A DNA stretch of 64,000 nucleotides from Schlesneria sp. Its GTDB lineage: Bacteria > Planctomycetota > Planctomycetia > Planctomycetales > Planctomycetaceae. The DNA lies in assembly GCA_028291515.1 (NCBI GenBank), contig JAQGHU010000022.1, forward strand, positions 124,001 through 188,000, written 5' to 3'. Positions within the stretch are counted from its first letter, which is position 1. Each line of letters starts with the position of its first letter. Made by a program: the position numbers and the translations under genes. This document shows, in pieces, positions 1 to 10,100 of the stretch. The notes under the pieces were generated by a model that saw only the letters and a list, made by a program, of their open reading frames with translations, ran no database searches and was not told where the DNA came from.

Positions 1-180
1 GCCGTCTTCCAAAAACGGCCGAATTGCCTCCCGGGCGGCCAATTCCATCAGATTAATCATGGCCGGCGTGGCAAAGACCACCGCACCGCCGAGGCGATCC
101 GCCCCCAGATGGATGACTTGATCAGCACCGACAATGGCCTGAAGTTCACCGAGCGTTCCAACAGTAAGGCCTGATTTCAT
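1..180 (-). CDS. Thioesterase/hotdog-like protein (FlK-type), partial, runs off the left edge
   Basis: Reverse complement from 180 reads MKSGLTVGTLGELQAIVGADQVIHLGADRLGGAVVFATPAMINLMELAAREAIRPFLEDG, open to the window edge; resembles FlK-like thioesterase N-termini. Confidence 0.55.
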   Translation of the reverse strand, partial: MKSGLTVGTLGELQAIVGADQVIHLGADRLGGAVVFATPAMINLMELAAREAIRPFLEDG

Positions 181-677
181 GGGGTTTGTTGGGATTCCAC
201 GGTAACGAGTTGAAAGCGGATTCCGCTGGACAAGTGGCTTGCAATCTCGCACGTGAGCGAGGTTACAGGAAGGGGCCGGGGCTTCGGAATGATCGTCACG
301 AATTACCGTTCTAGTCGCCAGTTTTCCATCAAACTGCATGAATTGACGTTTTCTTTTCCGATGCCTCGGCTATAATCCGTCCCACTTTGATGGTCAATGG
401 TGACTGTCAAAGAGGAAGATGACTGCCGTTTTTGTCCACCTCATGCTTTTGTCCTCTTGCTCGCTGCTCACTTCGCAGAGTCCAAGATCGCCAGGCCCGG
501 TGACGTTCGACGGCCGCGTCCCCATCGGATTCCCCTCGACGAGCTACTCGGGAATCGCTCGCCGCGGTGACATCGATCGGACGTTTGGCCTCGGTTTGGC
601 TTAGATCTTCCCTGCCTCGATTTTACGTGGTAGCCAGTGACCTGTTTTGGGTGAGTGTCACGTTACACTCACGAAGG

Positions 678-1058
678 ATGACGATGAGCAAGAATTTGTA
701 TGTTGGGAATTTGTCGTTCAATACGACCGCCGATGATCTGCGAGATTTGTTCTCGCAATACGGCTCAGTGAATTCGACCCAGGTGATCTCGGATCGTGAA
801 ACGGGTCGTTCACGCGGATTCGGATTTGTGGAAATGGCCGACGGCGCCGAAGCTGCAATCCAAGCCGTGAATGGTGCCGATTTTCAGGGCCGCGCGATTA
901 CCGTCAACGAAGCTCGTCCTCGTGAAGAGCGAAGCGGTGGTGGTGGCGGCGGACGCGGTGGTTACGGTGGAGGTGGCGGTGGAGGAGGTGGTGGTGGCTA
1001 CGGAGGCGGCGGTGGTCGCGGTGGTTATGGAGGCGGCGGTGGCGGTGGCCGTTATTAA
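678..1058 (+). CDS. RNA-binding protein: RRM domain with Gly-rich C-terminal tail
   Basis: MTMSKNLYVGNLSFNTTADDLRDLFSQYG... with RNP motifs (LYVGNL, RGFGFVEM) and a GGGGRGGYGGG tail; ATG at 678 preferred over the upstream ORF extension. Confidence 0.95.
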   Translation: MTMSKNLYVGNLSFNTTADDLRDLFSQYGSVNSTQVISDRETGRSRGFGFVEMADGAEAAIQAVNGADFQGRAITVNEARPREERSGGGGGGRGGYGGGGGGGGGGGYGGGGGRGGYGGGGGGGRY

Positions 1059-1112
1059 TTGAAATGAGTTGAGCGACTCTCGACTCTCAAGGCGATTACG
1101 ATAATAAAATCG

Positions 1113-1138
1113 CGGCGGGAAGAATTCACTTCCCGCCG
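1113..1138 (+). terminator. Hairpin terminator downstream of the RRM gene
   Basis: CGGCGGGAAG-aattca-CTTCCCGCCG followed by TGTTTAT. Confidence 0.7.
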
Positions 1139-1476
1139 TGTTTATCGCCTGAAGATGTGCCCGGGCACCCTCCGTGTGACCGGAATTCGAGACGACACTC
1201 TATTGATGCGTCTTGTGATTGAATTGTTCCAGTGAGCCCTGTGCTTGGTGCTCCAGATGGATGGACTTGTTCCGTCCGACAATTCATCGGCTTCTATTTG
1301 CCGTTTTTGATGTCGCAATTGGCGAACTTGGCGGGCTATTCCTTCGGGATAGCACTGGCGTCGTCCCAATCGCGTTGGCTTCACGAACGGCTGTCCCCGT
1401 AAGTGGGTGTGGCAATTTTGTCACGCCGTTCGTTCTTCGTGCCAGCCGATTGCTGGTTAGACATTAGGATAGTTCT

Positions 1477-2814
1477 TTGACTTCTTTTGCTGATTTTGAT
1501 TTTGTCGAACCGATTCGACTGACCCTGCAGAATGAAAACTATACGACCCCGACGCCCATTCAGGCGCAGGCCATTCCTCACTTGCTCCAAGGCCGCGATC
1601 TGCTCGGCTGTGCTCAGACGGGAACAGGTAAGACCGCTGCATTCGCGTTGCCAATCCTCAATCGATTGGCCATGTCGCGTCGTCCCCCTGTGGCACGCAA
1701 GCCACGAGTGTTGATTCTGGCTCCGACGCGAGAGCTCGCACAACAAATTGATGAAAGCTTTGCGACCTATGGTCGTGGGCTGAAGTTCCGACAAGTCGTG
1801 GTTGTTGGCGGCGTCAGCCAATTGCCGCAGACACGCATCTTGAACCGCGGAGTCGATATTCTCGTCGCCACTCCGGGACGTTTGCTCGACCTGATGGGAC
1901 AGGGTGCGATTCGGCTGGATGGATTGGACACGTTCGTTCTGGACGAAGCCGATCGCATGCTGGATATGGGCTTCCTGCCAGCGATTGAAAAGATCGTCGC
2001 TGCCTTGCCGGTGAAGCGTCAGTCGCTGTTTTTCTCGGCCACGATGCCACCGGCATTGGCACCGCTTGTGAATCAACTGCTTCGCGATCCTGTTCGCATC
2101 GAAGTCGCACCACAGTCCACCACAGCCGAGCGAGTCGAGCAGCACGTCATGTTTGTCGCACGCGAAGACAAACGCTCACTACTACAGAACATTTTGTCTG
2201 ACGTCGCCGTGCGTCGCGCGATTGTGTTCGCTCGTACGAAGCACGGAGCCGACAAGATCGCTCGTTGGCTGGATGCTTCGGGAATCTCCACCGACTCGAT
2301 CCATGGCGACAAGTCACAAGCCGCTCGTCAGCGAGCCCTCTATGGTTTCCGCGACGGACGGACGCGAGTCCTGGTTGCGACCGATATCGCCGCCCGTGGG
2401 ATCGATATCGACGACATCTCGCACGTCATCAACTATGACCTGCCGATGGAACCCGAGAACTACGTCCATCGAATCGGTCGAACAGGCCGAGCCGGTGCCG
2501 AAGGGATCGCCCTGACATTCTGCGACGCGGATGAACGCAGTGCCTTGCGTGGCATTGAGAAGATGATCAAGAAACAGATTCCTGTTCGTACCGATCATCC
2601 GTATCACATGCAGGGAGGCGCATCGCAATCGGCTCCGTCAGCGGGCCGACGACCATCACGTCCGAACAATGGCCGACCTGGCGCTCCCGGCAAAGGGAAT
2701 GCGGGTCGACGATTTGGTGGCAAGCCAGCACAATCGGCGACCGGTGGACGTCCGCAACGACGGCCACAAAAAGCGGGTGCAGCACCACGTTCTGGCGGAC
2801 CGCAAGAACGCTAG
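1477..2814 (+). CDS. DEAD-box ATP-dependent RNA helicase (RhlE-like)
   Basis: AQTGTGKT, PTRELA, DEAD, SAT, HRIGRTGR motifs and a basic C-terminal tail; apparent TTG start. Confidence 0.95.
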   Translation: MTSFADFDFVEPIRLTLQNENYTTPTPIQAQAIPHLLQGRDLLGCAQTGTGKTAAFALPILNRLAMSRRPPVARKPRVLILAPTRELAQQIDESFATYGRGLKFRQVVVVGGVSQLPQTRILNRGVDILVATPGRLLDLMGQGAIRLDGLDTFVLDEADRMLDMGFLPAIEKIVAALPVKRQSLFFSATMPPALAPLVNQLLRDPVRIEVAPQSTTAERVEQHVMFVAREDKRSLLQNILSDVAVRRAIVFARTKHGADKIARWLDASGISTDSIHGDKSQAARQRALYGFRDGRTRVLVATDIAARGIDIDDISHVINYDLPMEPENYVHRIGRTGRAGAEGIALTFCDADERSALRGIEKMIKKQIPVRTDHPYHMQGGASQSAPSAGRRPSRPNNGRPGAPGKGNAGRRFGGKPAQSATGGRPQRRPQKAGAAPRSGGPQER

Positions 2815-2906
2815 ATCGCATCCAACTTAACCGTGGCGTCCCGCGAGCAGAAACTCGCTTAGTCTAACCCATGTTTCAACGCGATAAGTAAGTGCTACCC
2901 GCACTA
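2812..2906 (+). repeat. MITE-like repeat, copy 1
   Basis: TAGATCG...CCCGCGAGCAGAAACTCGCTTAGTCTAACCCATGTTTCAACGCGAT...AGTGCTACCCGCACTA; near-identical core to copies at 3892 and 32123. Confidence 0.85.
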
Positions 2907-3081
2907 AATTGCTGAGCGGAGCGGCGTGAACGAACATCGGATCGAGCCGGCCCAATGGGTCGGCTGCTTCGAAATTCTTCCGACGCTCCCGCTTCGTGTT
3001 CAGCGTGGTTATTATCAGCTCAATGGCTGATGCAGCGCTCGGCCGAAGAGACTTTTGTTTGTGATCAAGGATCTGCCGCGA

Positions 3082-3894
3082 ATGTCCGCCCCTCGAATTT
3101 GCGTTCTGCGAGCCCCGGGAACGAATTGCGATACCGAAACCGCGTATGCCTTTGATTCCTGCGGTGGACAGTCCGAGCGAATTCATCTGTTCCAGCTGCT
3201 GGAACAACCCGCTCTGCTCGATGAATTCCAGATCCTCTGTATTCCCGGCGGATTCAGCTACGGCGACGATATCGGGGCAGGTGTCGTCTTCGCCAGCCAG
3301 CTTCGTGGCCACCTTGGTGACGCCATGCGTCGCTTCCTGTCGGCCGAAAAACTGGTGCTCGGCATCTGCAATGGATTCCAAACGCTGCTGAAGGCGGGAA
3401 TCCTTCCCGGTGGCACCGGCGAGTCGTTAGCGGCGGAACGCCAAGACGCCGAGGCGACGCTGACCTGGAACCTGAACGGCAAATACACCGCTCGCTGGGT
3501 TCATCTCAAAGTCACTGCGCCTGGAAACGTATTTCTGCGCGGGATCGATGAGCTTGATCTGCCGATTGCTCACGCCGAAGGACGGATCGTTGTGCGTAGC
3601 GATCAAGTGTTGAACGATTGGCGCGAACGCGGCCAGATCGCACTCAGCTATGCCGAATGGTCACCGGTCGAATCCGGATCCAATCCGATCAACGATCGTT
3701 GGACTGCGAATCCAAACGGTTCGACAATGGACATCGCCGGACTGGGTGATCCCACCGGCCGCATCCTGGGGCTGATGCCGCATCCTGAACGATTCCTGTT
3801 CGGGACGCAGCATCCGCAGTGGACACGACTCGGTCTGACCGGCGATGGCGCTGGGCGTCAGATCTTCAAGAATGCCGTCGAGTACTTCAACTAG
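3082..3894 (+). CDS. purQ: Phosphoribosylformylglycinamidine synthase subunit PurQ (glutamine amidotransferase)
   Basis: MSAPRICVLRAPGTNCDTE..., IPGGFSYGDDIGAGVVFA, LGICNGFQ, GLMPHPER motifs. Confidence 0.95.
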   Translation: MSAPRICVLRAPGTNCDTETAYAFDSCGGQSERIHLFQLLEQPALLDEFQILCIPGGFSYGDDIGAGVVFASQLRGHLGDAMRRFLSAEKLVLGICNGFQTLLKAGILPGGTGESLAAERQDAEATLTWNLNGKYTARWVHLKVTAPGNVFLRGIDELDLPIAHAEGRIVVRSDQVLNDWRERGQIALSYAEWSPVESGSNPINDRWTANPNGSTMDIAGLGDPTGRILGLMPHPERFLFGTQHPQWTRLGLTGDGAGRQIFKNAVEYFN

Positions 3895-3985
3895 AGCGTA
3901 TCCCACCTAACTGTGGCATCCCGCGAGCAGAAAACCGCTTAGTCTAACCCATGTTTCAACGCGACACTTGAGTGCTACCGCACTA
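3892..3985 (+). repeat. MITE-like repeat, copy 2, between convergent purQ and spoVG
   Basis: TAGAGCG...GTGGCATCCCGCGAGCAGAAAACCGCTTAGTCTAACCCATGTTTCAACGCGACACTTGAGTGCTACCGCACTA. Confidence 0.9.
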
Positions 3986-4612
3986 GACGATTCCAACTCC
4001 GAAGTTGTCTTCGTCAGTCCCCGTCCAAGCCAGACGCGATGTGCCATCACCTTCAGCACGGGCTGGGCTCAAGTGATGCGGGGTTTGTTGCGACGCCGCT
4101 AGATCACGACGTCGGATGGCATCGCCGACTGAAAGGATCAGCGGGCCTGTGCCAGCTTCCTCAAGCTCTTCACCTTCGCCCAGGCGAGCAAAGTTGTCTT
4201 CGCCGTAGTCGTCGTAGGTGCAGGTATAGCCAGGCAGCCGGGATCGTTCGAGCTCGTCGCCGTAGGCAACGATAACCCGTTGCTGGATCATCTCGCGGCA
4301 GTCCGAATTAATCGGGTGGGCGATGTCAGCATACAACCGTGCGCGACCATCATCCCCTTTTTCGGCTCGATCTTCGTGCAATCGAGTTCCGCATTCGCTG
4401 CAGAAGCGTGATCGCAAATGATTTTTTGCGGAACAACGAGGACAGCGGTCTGTCAGCTTGCGGCTTGGCATCGCCACAAACGACCCACGCGTCCCTTGAA
4501 TGATCTTCAAATCGCGAATGACAAAGCAACTGTCGAATGTGACAGAGCAGAATGCCTGCAAGCGATCATTCGGATCACTCATTAACTTGATGCGAATCTC
4601 GGTGATTTCCAC
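3983..4612 (-). CDS. spoVG: SpoVG family protein with inserted zinc ribbon
   Basis: EITEIRIKLM...SCFVIRDLKIIQGTRGSFVAMPSRK + CPRC-x8-CSEC + ADIAHPINSDCREMIQ; GTG start, directly downstream of ispE as is common. Confidence 0.85.
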   Translation of the reverse strand: MEITEIRIKLMSDPNDRLQAFCSVTFDSCFVIRDLKIIQGTRGSFVAMPSRKLTDRCPRCSAKNHLRSRFCSECGTRLHEDRAEKGDDGRARLYADIAHPINSDCREMIQQRVIVAYGDELERSRLPGYTCTYDDYGEDNFARLGEGEELEEAGTGPLILSVGDAIRRRDLAASQQTPHHLSPARAEGDGTSRLAWTGTDEDNFGVGIV

Positions 4613-4733
4613 GGTCTGACTCCCTTTGTAACCGGTGTCAAGTAGACAACTCCCTGTCTCAAGCCCGCCACAAATCTCCGTGGCTCTCCTATTGATAACG
4701 CACCGTTTTATCCACGGTTGTCGGCAGTTCCCG

Positions 4734-5642
4734 CTAGGGGCAACTGCGTGCAACCTTAACCCATGGGATTCCCGCCGTAGAAATACGACGAGCAACCGCC
4801 ATCGCATGGTGAGCCGTTCGACAGACCGCGAAGTATGACGAACCACTACCACTCATCTGGTGACCGACGACTGACTCTTGCTCAAACAGCGACCGCAGTC
4901 GTCGCACATCGCTGCTGAGTGACTCTGCTGGAGTCTGCAATCCGTTATGCAACCTTCGCGCCATCTGGCAAATGTTGCCGTCCGCCAGCGCTTCGACAAA
5001 CCGCTTCATGTCCTGATTTGTCTGATCAGGAACGCAGGCCCGATACACGGCGGGCGTGGACAACCCAGTCAGTGGTTTCGCGACAACGAAGTGAAGACCC
5101 GTGGAAACCCGAAAAGGTTCGAGCACTTCACCACGTTCCGTACAGAGCGCAACCGGTGTTTTGCCTAGAAAGAATGGAACATCGCTACCTAATTGGGCAG
5201 CAATTTCCGATAGCTTCGCATCGGGGATACCTAATTTCCATAATCTATTTAAGGCCCCAATCGTCGCGGCGCAGTCACTCGAACCACCACCCAAGCCTGC
5301 CGACGACGGAATTCTTTTGATGAGAGAAATCCGCACGCCACCATCGTAGCCCGCATGTTCCTTAAGCAGCATCGCCGCGCGAACGACCAGATTTGTCGCT
5401 CCCGTCGGTGCGTCAGATCGAAGTACGCCTGCGCTTGATCTTGAGTACGCATCAATCACTGCGAGTTCGATCTTGTCAGCAGAGATCGCTTCGAAAAAGA
5501 GAGTGTCATAGAGATTGATGGCTGCCATCACCGACTCGATGTCGTGGAAGCCATCTGGTCGCTTGCGGACGATGCGCAAGAATAGATTCAGCTTGGCAGG
5601 GGCCAGCACTGAAAGTCCGTGAGTTGTTGGCCTGCAGAGCAT
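4734..5642 (-). CDS. ispE: 4-diphosphocytidyl-2-C-methyl-D-erythritol kinase
   Basis: APAKLNLFLRIVRKRPDGFHDIESVM, IPSSAGLGGGSSDCAATI, GSGSSYFAV motifs (GHMP kinase). Confidence 0.95.
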   Translation of the reverse strand: MLCRPTTHGLSVLAPAKLNLFLRIVRKRPDGFHDIESVMAAINLYDTLFFEAISADKIELAVIDAYSRSSAGVLRSDAPTGATNLVVRAAMLLKEHAGYDGGVRISLIKRIPSSAGLGGGSSDCAATIGALNRLWKLGIPDAKLSEIAAQLGSDVPFFLGKTPVALCTERGEVLEPFRVSTGLHFVVAKPLTGLSTPAVYRACVPDQTNQDMKRFVEALADGNICQMARRLHNGLQTPAESLSSDVRRLRSLFEQESVVGHQMSGSGSSYFAVCRTAHHAMAVARRISTAGIPWVKVARSCP

Positions 5643-5899
5643 TTGAGGTCACATCCTGTGAACCTGCTCGCGTACAAGTGCGATAGCTATCTGAATGCGA
5701 AATCTCGAGCGACACACTCGATGACCGGAGTTGCTGTTGGGATAGGCGACTCAGGGAATGGCGTATAAAAACCAACACAGCCATTCATGAGACGTTTCGA
5801 TGCTAGGGATCAATCCTAGTTGCGTCAATACCGGTTTTGCCGCGGCACCATCGCGCATCTTGACAAGCCATCGAGAGGCCGTCGCTCAGCGAAATGGGA

Positions 5900-6739
5900 T
5901 CAGTTCATCCCCGCGAGTATTTTTTCCGCGACCAGGAGATGCGCTTGCAGAATTGGTTGATCCAGAGCCGTACAGGTTTTCAGGCAGCCTTCAAGCAAAT
6001 CGATTGCCAGTCCGGGGCGGTTTGATTTCAGGGCCACCAGCGCCAAATCGCGTCGTTGATCGAAAGAACCGGGATGCAACGCAGACAACCGCCGTTGCAC
6101 GTGCCACGCCTGTTCCCAGCACTCTTGCTTGACCTGCACTGCCTTCAGATTATTCAACATCCGGATGATGATTTCACGAGGCTTGGCCGGTTCCAGCGCA
6201 CTTTCGATCTGTTCAGAGTCCAGGCCACTCAGTGATTCCAGCCAACTGCAGCATTCGTCGTAATTCAGCACCTCTCCCTGATGAAAGGCATCGACGAACA
6301 GAGGCCCTTCGATCGTTTCCAGGCGTGACAGGAAGTGCATCGGCGCTGAGACACCTTCCAATTCCACACCCGCATTCTGAGCAACCGCCACATAGACGAG
6401 TGACAACGAAATCGGAATTCCGACGCCCGTCTCGATGACGCGATTGATGTAGCTGCATTCAGAGCGATGGAAGGCTTCTTTGTCGCCATGCAAGCCGTGT
6501 GTACCGTACAGACACTTCGATAATTCCCGCAACATCGCGCGATCATTTCGAGCGCGAGTCAGATGGCTGCGTACTTCATCGGCGCGGCGCGAAATCCAGT
6601 TCAGTGTATGATCGAAGTCCAAATCCGGTTGGCCGTCTCGGGCGAGCTCTAACGCCAGCACGGTCAGGTCAACATTCGAACTTCGCATCAATAGCTTGCG
6701 AAATTCGTGGTCGTTCTGAAATTCGAAATCAATAGTCAT
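5900..6739 (-). CDS. SirB1/transglutaminase-like family protein with TPR-like C-terminus
   Basis: MTIDFEFQNDHEFRKLL...INRVIETGVGIPISLSLVYVAVAQNAGVELEGVSAPMHFLSR; ATG at 6739 preferred. Confidence 0.85.
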   Translation of the reverse strand: MTIDFEFQNDHEFRKLLMRSSNVDLTVLALELARDGQPDLDFDHTLNWISRRADEVRSHLTRARNDRAMLRELSKCLYGTHGLHGDKEAFHRSECSYINRVIETGVGIPISLSLVYVAVAQNAGVELEGVSAPMHFLSRLETIEGPLFVDAFHQGEVLNYDECCSWLESLSGLDSEQIESALEPAKPREIIIRMLNNLKAVQVKQECWEQAWHVQRRLSALHPGSFDQRRDLALVALKSNRPGLAIDLLEGCLKTCTALDQPILQAHLLVAEKILAGMN

Positions 6740-7109
6740 GCGGCAATCCAGTTTTCCCAGATGAGACTTACCCGATTGTAAGTCGCCACCGGAGGGGAGT
6801 CGAGGTGTCATCTCACCGACAGGCATCCCGACAACGCCCCGAATAGTCCGAATTGCTGGTGACTTCGAGGTGGCCGACAAATGTCATTAGCAATGAAAAC
6901 CACATAGCATTGCTCAGAGATTGCCGTTCGTCGCGACGACTTTGGAGGGGCTATAATGATCGCAATCAAGCGAGTCACCAAATTACCGCAGAATTCGAGT
7001 TTGATGACCACTTGGTCAGATTCGGCAGAACCGGCATGTCACTTGAATCGTCGCCCTTTGAGAACGCTGCAGGGATATTCGTCGTCGACTCTTCATTGCC
7101 AGAGAGGTT

Positions 7110-10100
7110 TCAATCCGCCACGCGCAACCATTGTTGATCCAAACGCTTTTCCGAGACGGAGATCGCGGTGCCAAGTTCCTGAGCGAATAGCGAGACTCGA
7201 AATTCCTCTGTCATCCAACGATACGTTTCCAACTCGGGGTCGTAGAGCTGTCGCTCGCGATGTTGTTTAAGTCGCTCAATCCCTCGTTGCCATCGCGGCG
7301 CGATGGCCGCAAGCTGCTGCTGGTCCCGCTGTCCTCCGGCTCCGGCCAGCTTCTGCAATCGCATCACGATCGCTCGCGCGTATCTGGGGAACTGCTGCAG
7401 CCAGGGCCACGGTGTTCGCACCAGAAAGCCTGGACCGAATAGCTGCCCCAACTGGGCATGCACGTCCTGTCGCGTCGGCTGCCACTGTGGGGACGCGGTC
7501 TTTTCCCAAGTCTTGCGAATCTCCATGAAGGCTTGAAAGAGGGGGCCGATCACATGCGCGACTTGCGCCGTCGCCTCTGCCAGTCGGATGCGACCAGCCC
7601 GCAAGCAGTCGCGAAATTGCGGTTCGCTGCGGGGCAAGGCTTGATCGGCCAAAAATGCTCGATCCGCGATCAACTCGGCCAGATGCTGCCGAAAATTCAG
7701 CGGCTGCGGAAACGTCTTGGACTGCAGGGTCCAGTTGTTGAGTTGTGGAAGTTGATCGATCTGCTGCTTGAGCTCGCGCGGAATCGTCAAACAGATCAAG
7801 CGGCGAATGCCGTATCGCAATTCCTGTTGAGCCCGATTCGCGTCATCAACCAGTCGCAATGACACCGCTTCGCCATCGTCGATCAGGCACGGGTACCCTT
7901 TCAGTGGGATGCCCCCGCGTCGGACCTCAATTTCCGGCGGCAGTGAACCGAAGTCCCACGTGACAACCCGATCGCGGTGCCAGCGCGGATCATCGACCGA
8001 CGAAAAACTGGTCGCGGCGACAGCGCCAAATTCTTGTCGCAATGACACCAGATCGCGGCCCACACCCAAAGTCTGGCCTTCGCCATCGGTGATACGAATC
8101 TGCATGCGCAAGTGATACGGAAGTCGATCCTCCTGAAACTCGGCGCGCGGGATGATGACGCCAGTCACCAACTCAATCCCGATCGCGACTGCTTCCGCAA
8201 ACGAGCCGTCACCAAATTTCAGGACTTCGGCCACCCGCGTGGCGGTCTCTGGAATCGGCACTAGCGAACGTCGTGATTCCTTCGGAAGCGTGCGAATCAA
8301 CGCTTCAATCTTGTCTTGAATCAATCCCGGCACTAGCCAGCCGAGTCGCTGGGCATCGAGTTGATTCAGCCCCTCCTGTGGCACCGTGACGGTCACGCCG
8401 TCGGCGTCCTGTCCGGGTTCCAGCCGATACGACAACGGCAGAGACAGGCCCTGCATCTGAACTGCATCCGGAAAATCGGATTTCGTCGCACGAGCTGATT
8501 CGTCATCGACCAAGTCTGACTCCGACATCAACAAACGATGTCGATCTTCGATGAAGGCCGTTCGCAGCCATTGGACAAGGCGCTGACCATCCAGAATGTC
8601 GACGGGCAGTCGTGAGTCATAGAAGTCGTATTGAACTTCTTCCTCTTTCAGAATGCTACCACGTCGTGATCGCGTTTGCAGTTCTTCGAGTTGATGAATC
8701 AATTCGCGATTGCGACGCAGAAAGTCCGGCATCGCAATGCGTGGTGGCTGTGACTCATCACCGGAACCCCATTCCCCCTGGACCAGTCCGTGCTGGATAA
8801 AGATCTCTCGCGATTTGGCAGGATCAACGCGTCCGTAGCCGATCTTGCGACGCGGAACGATGAGCAATCCAAACAAAGAAACCTTCTCGAACGCCGCGAC
8901 GCCCAGATTCTCGGCGTCCCAGTGCGGTTCGCTATAAGTCCGAGTGAGCAGATGTCCGGCCAGCGGCTCGATCCAATTCGGATCGATTCGCGCGGCCGTG
9001 CGAAGAAACCGCCGGCTTGTTTCAATCTGTTCCGAAGCCACGATCCATTTGGGTTTCTTGCCAGCAATCCCGGAGCCAGGCCACAAGAACGCTTTCTGAC
9101 TGCCGGCCGTTTGAAATTCCCCACTCTCGGTTCGTACGGCGATGCTTGATAGAAACCCGGTCAACAACGCTCGATGGATTGCTGCCGCATCGCCGCGGCG
9201 CGTCATCGGGCCGACATGGTCCGTTGCTTTGGTAACCGCCTTGGAGTCGCGTTTCGGAACCGCAGCTTTGTCGCCAGGTTTTTGCGAAGTCGTCGGCGCT
9301 GCTTTTCTTTTGGCTTCATCGAGACTGTCTGTGACGATCGAAACCAGTTCGGCGTGAACATCGATCCACTCACGCATCCGAGTCCATGACAAGAAGTTCT
9401 GCAGGCAGGCCTTACGAAGCTGGCTATGCGAGAGCTGCGATTTGAGCTTGTGATAGAAGTCCCACAGCTTCAGGTAACTGAGAAAGTCGGATTCCTCATC
9501 GGCGAATTGTTTGTGAGCCTCATCCGCCTGTTGCTGCTTCTCCAGCGGTCGCTCTCGTGGATCCTGGATTTCGAGCGCGGACGCGATGATCAGAACTTCA
9601 GCCAGACAATGTTCGTCAAGGGCCGCCCAGATGATGCGAGCGATCCGCGGATCGACGGGGAATCGAGAAAGTTTGCGGCCAAGTGGCGTCAGTTCATGCT
9701 GTTCGGTGACCGCTCCCAGTTCGAACAGCGTCTTGTAGCCATCACGGATCGATTCGGGTCGTGGCGGCTCCAGAAACGGGAACTCTTCGATCGCTCCCAG
9801 CCCTAAGGTTTTCGTCTGCAGAATCACGTCGGCCAGGTTCGATCGCAGAATTTCCGGGGCCGTGAATCGTTCACGGCTGGCGTAGTCATCTTCCGCATAC
9901 AGGCGGATACAAATCCCGGGACCAACTCGACCACAGCGTCCCGCCCGTTGATCGGCCGAGGCCTTCGAGATCGGCTCGATCGGCAATCGCTGCAGCTTGG
10001 ATCGCGGCGAATAGCGGCTGATTCGTGCTGTTCCTGTATCCACGACATAACGGATACCAGGAACAGTCAATGACGACTCTGCCACGTTCGTCGCAATGAT

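Noticed and set aside
419-604. 61-aa ORF upstream of the RRM gene
   Set aside because: Low-complexity translation with no features; more likely part of a long 5' leader.
1381-2145. 254-aa minus-strand ORF
   Set aside because: Antisense to the DEAD-box helicase motifs; no recognisable protein features.
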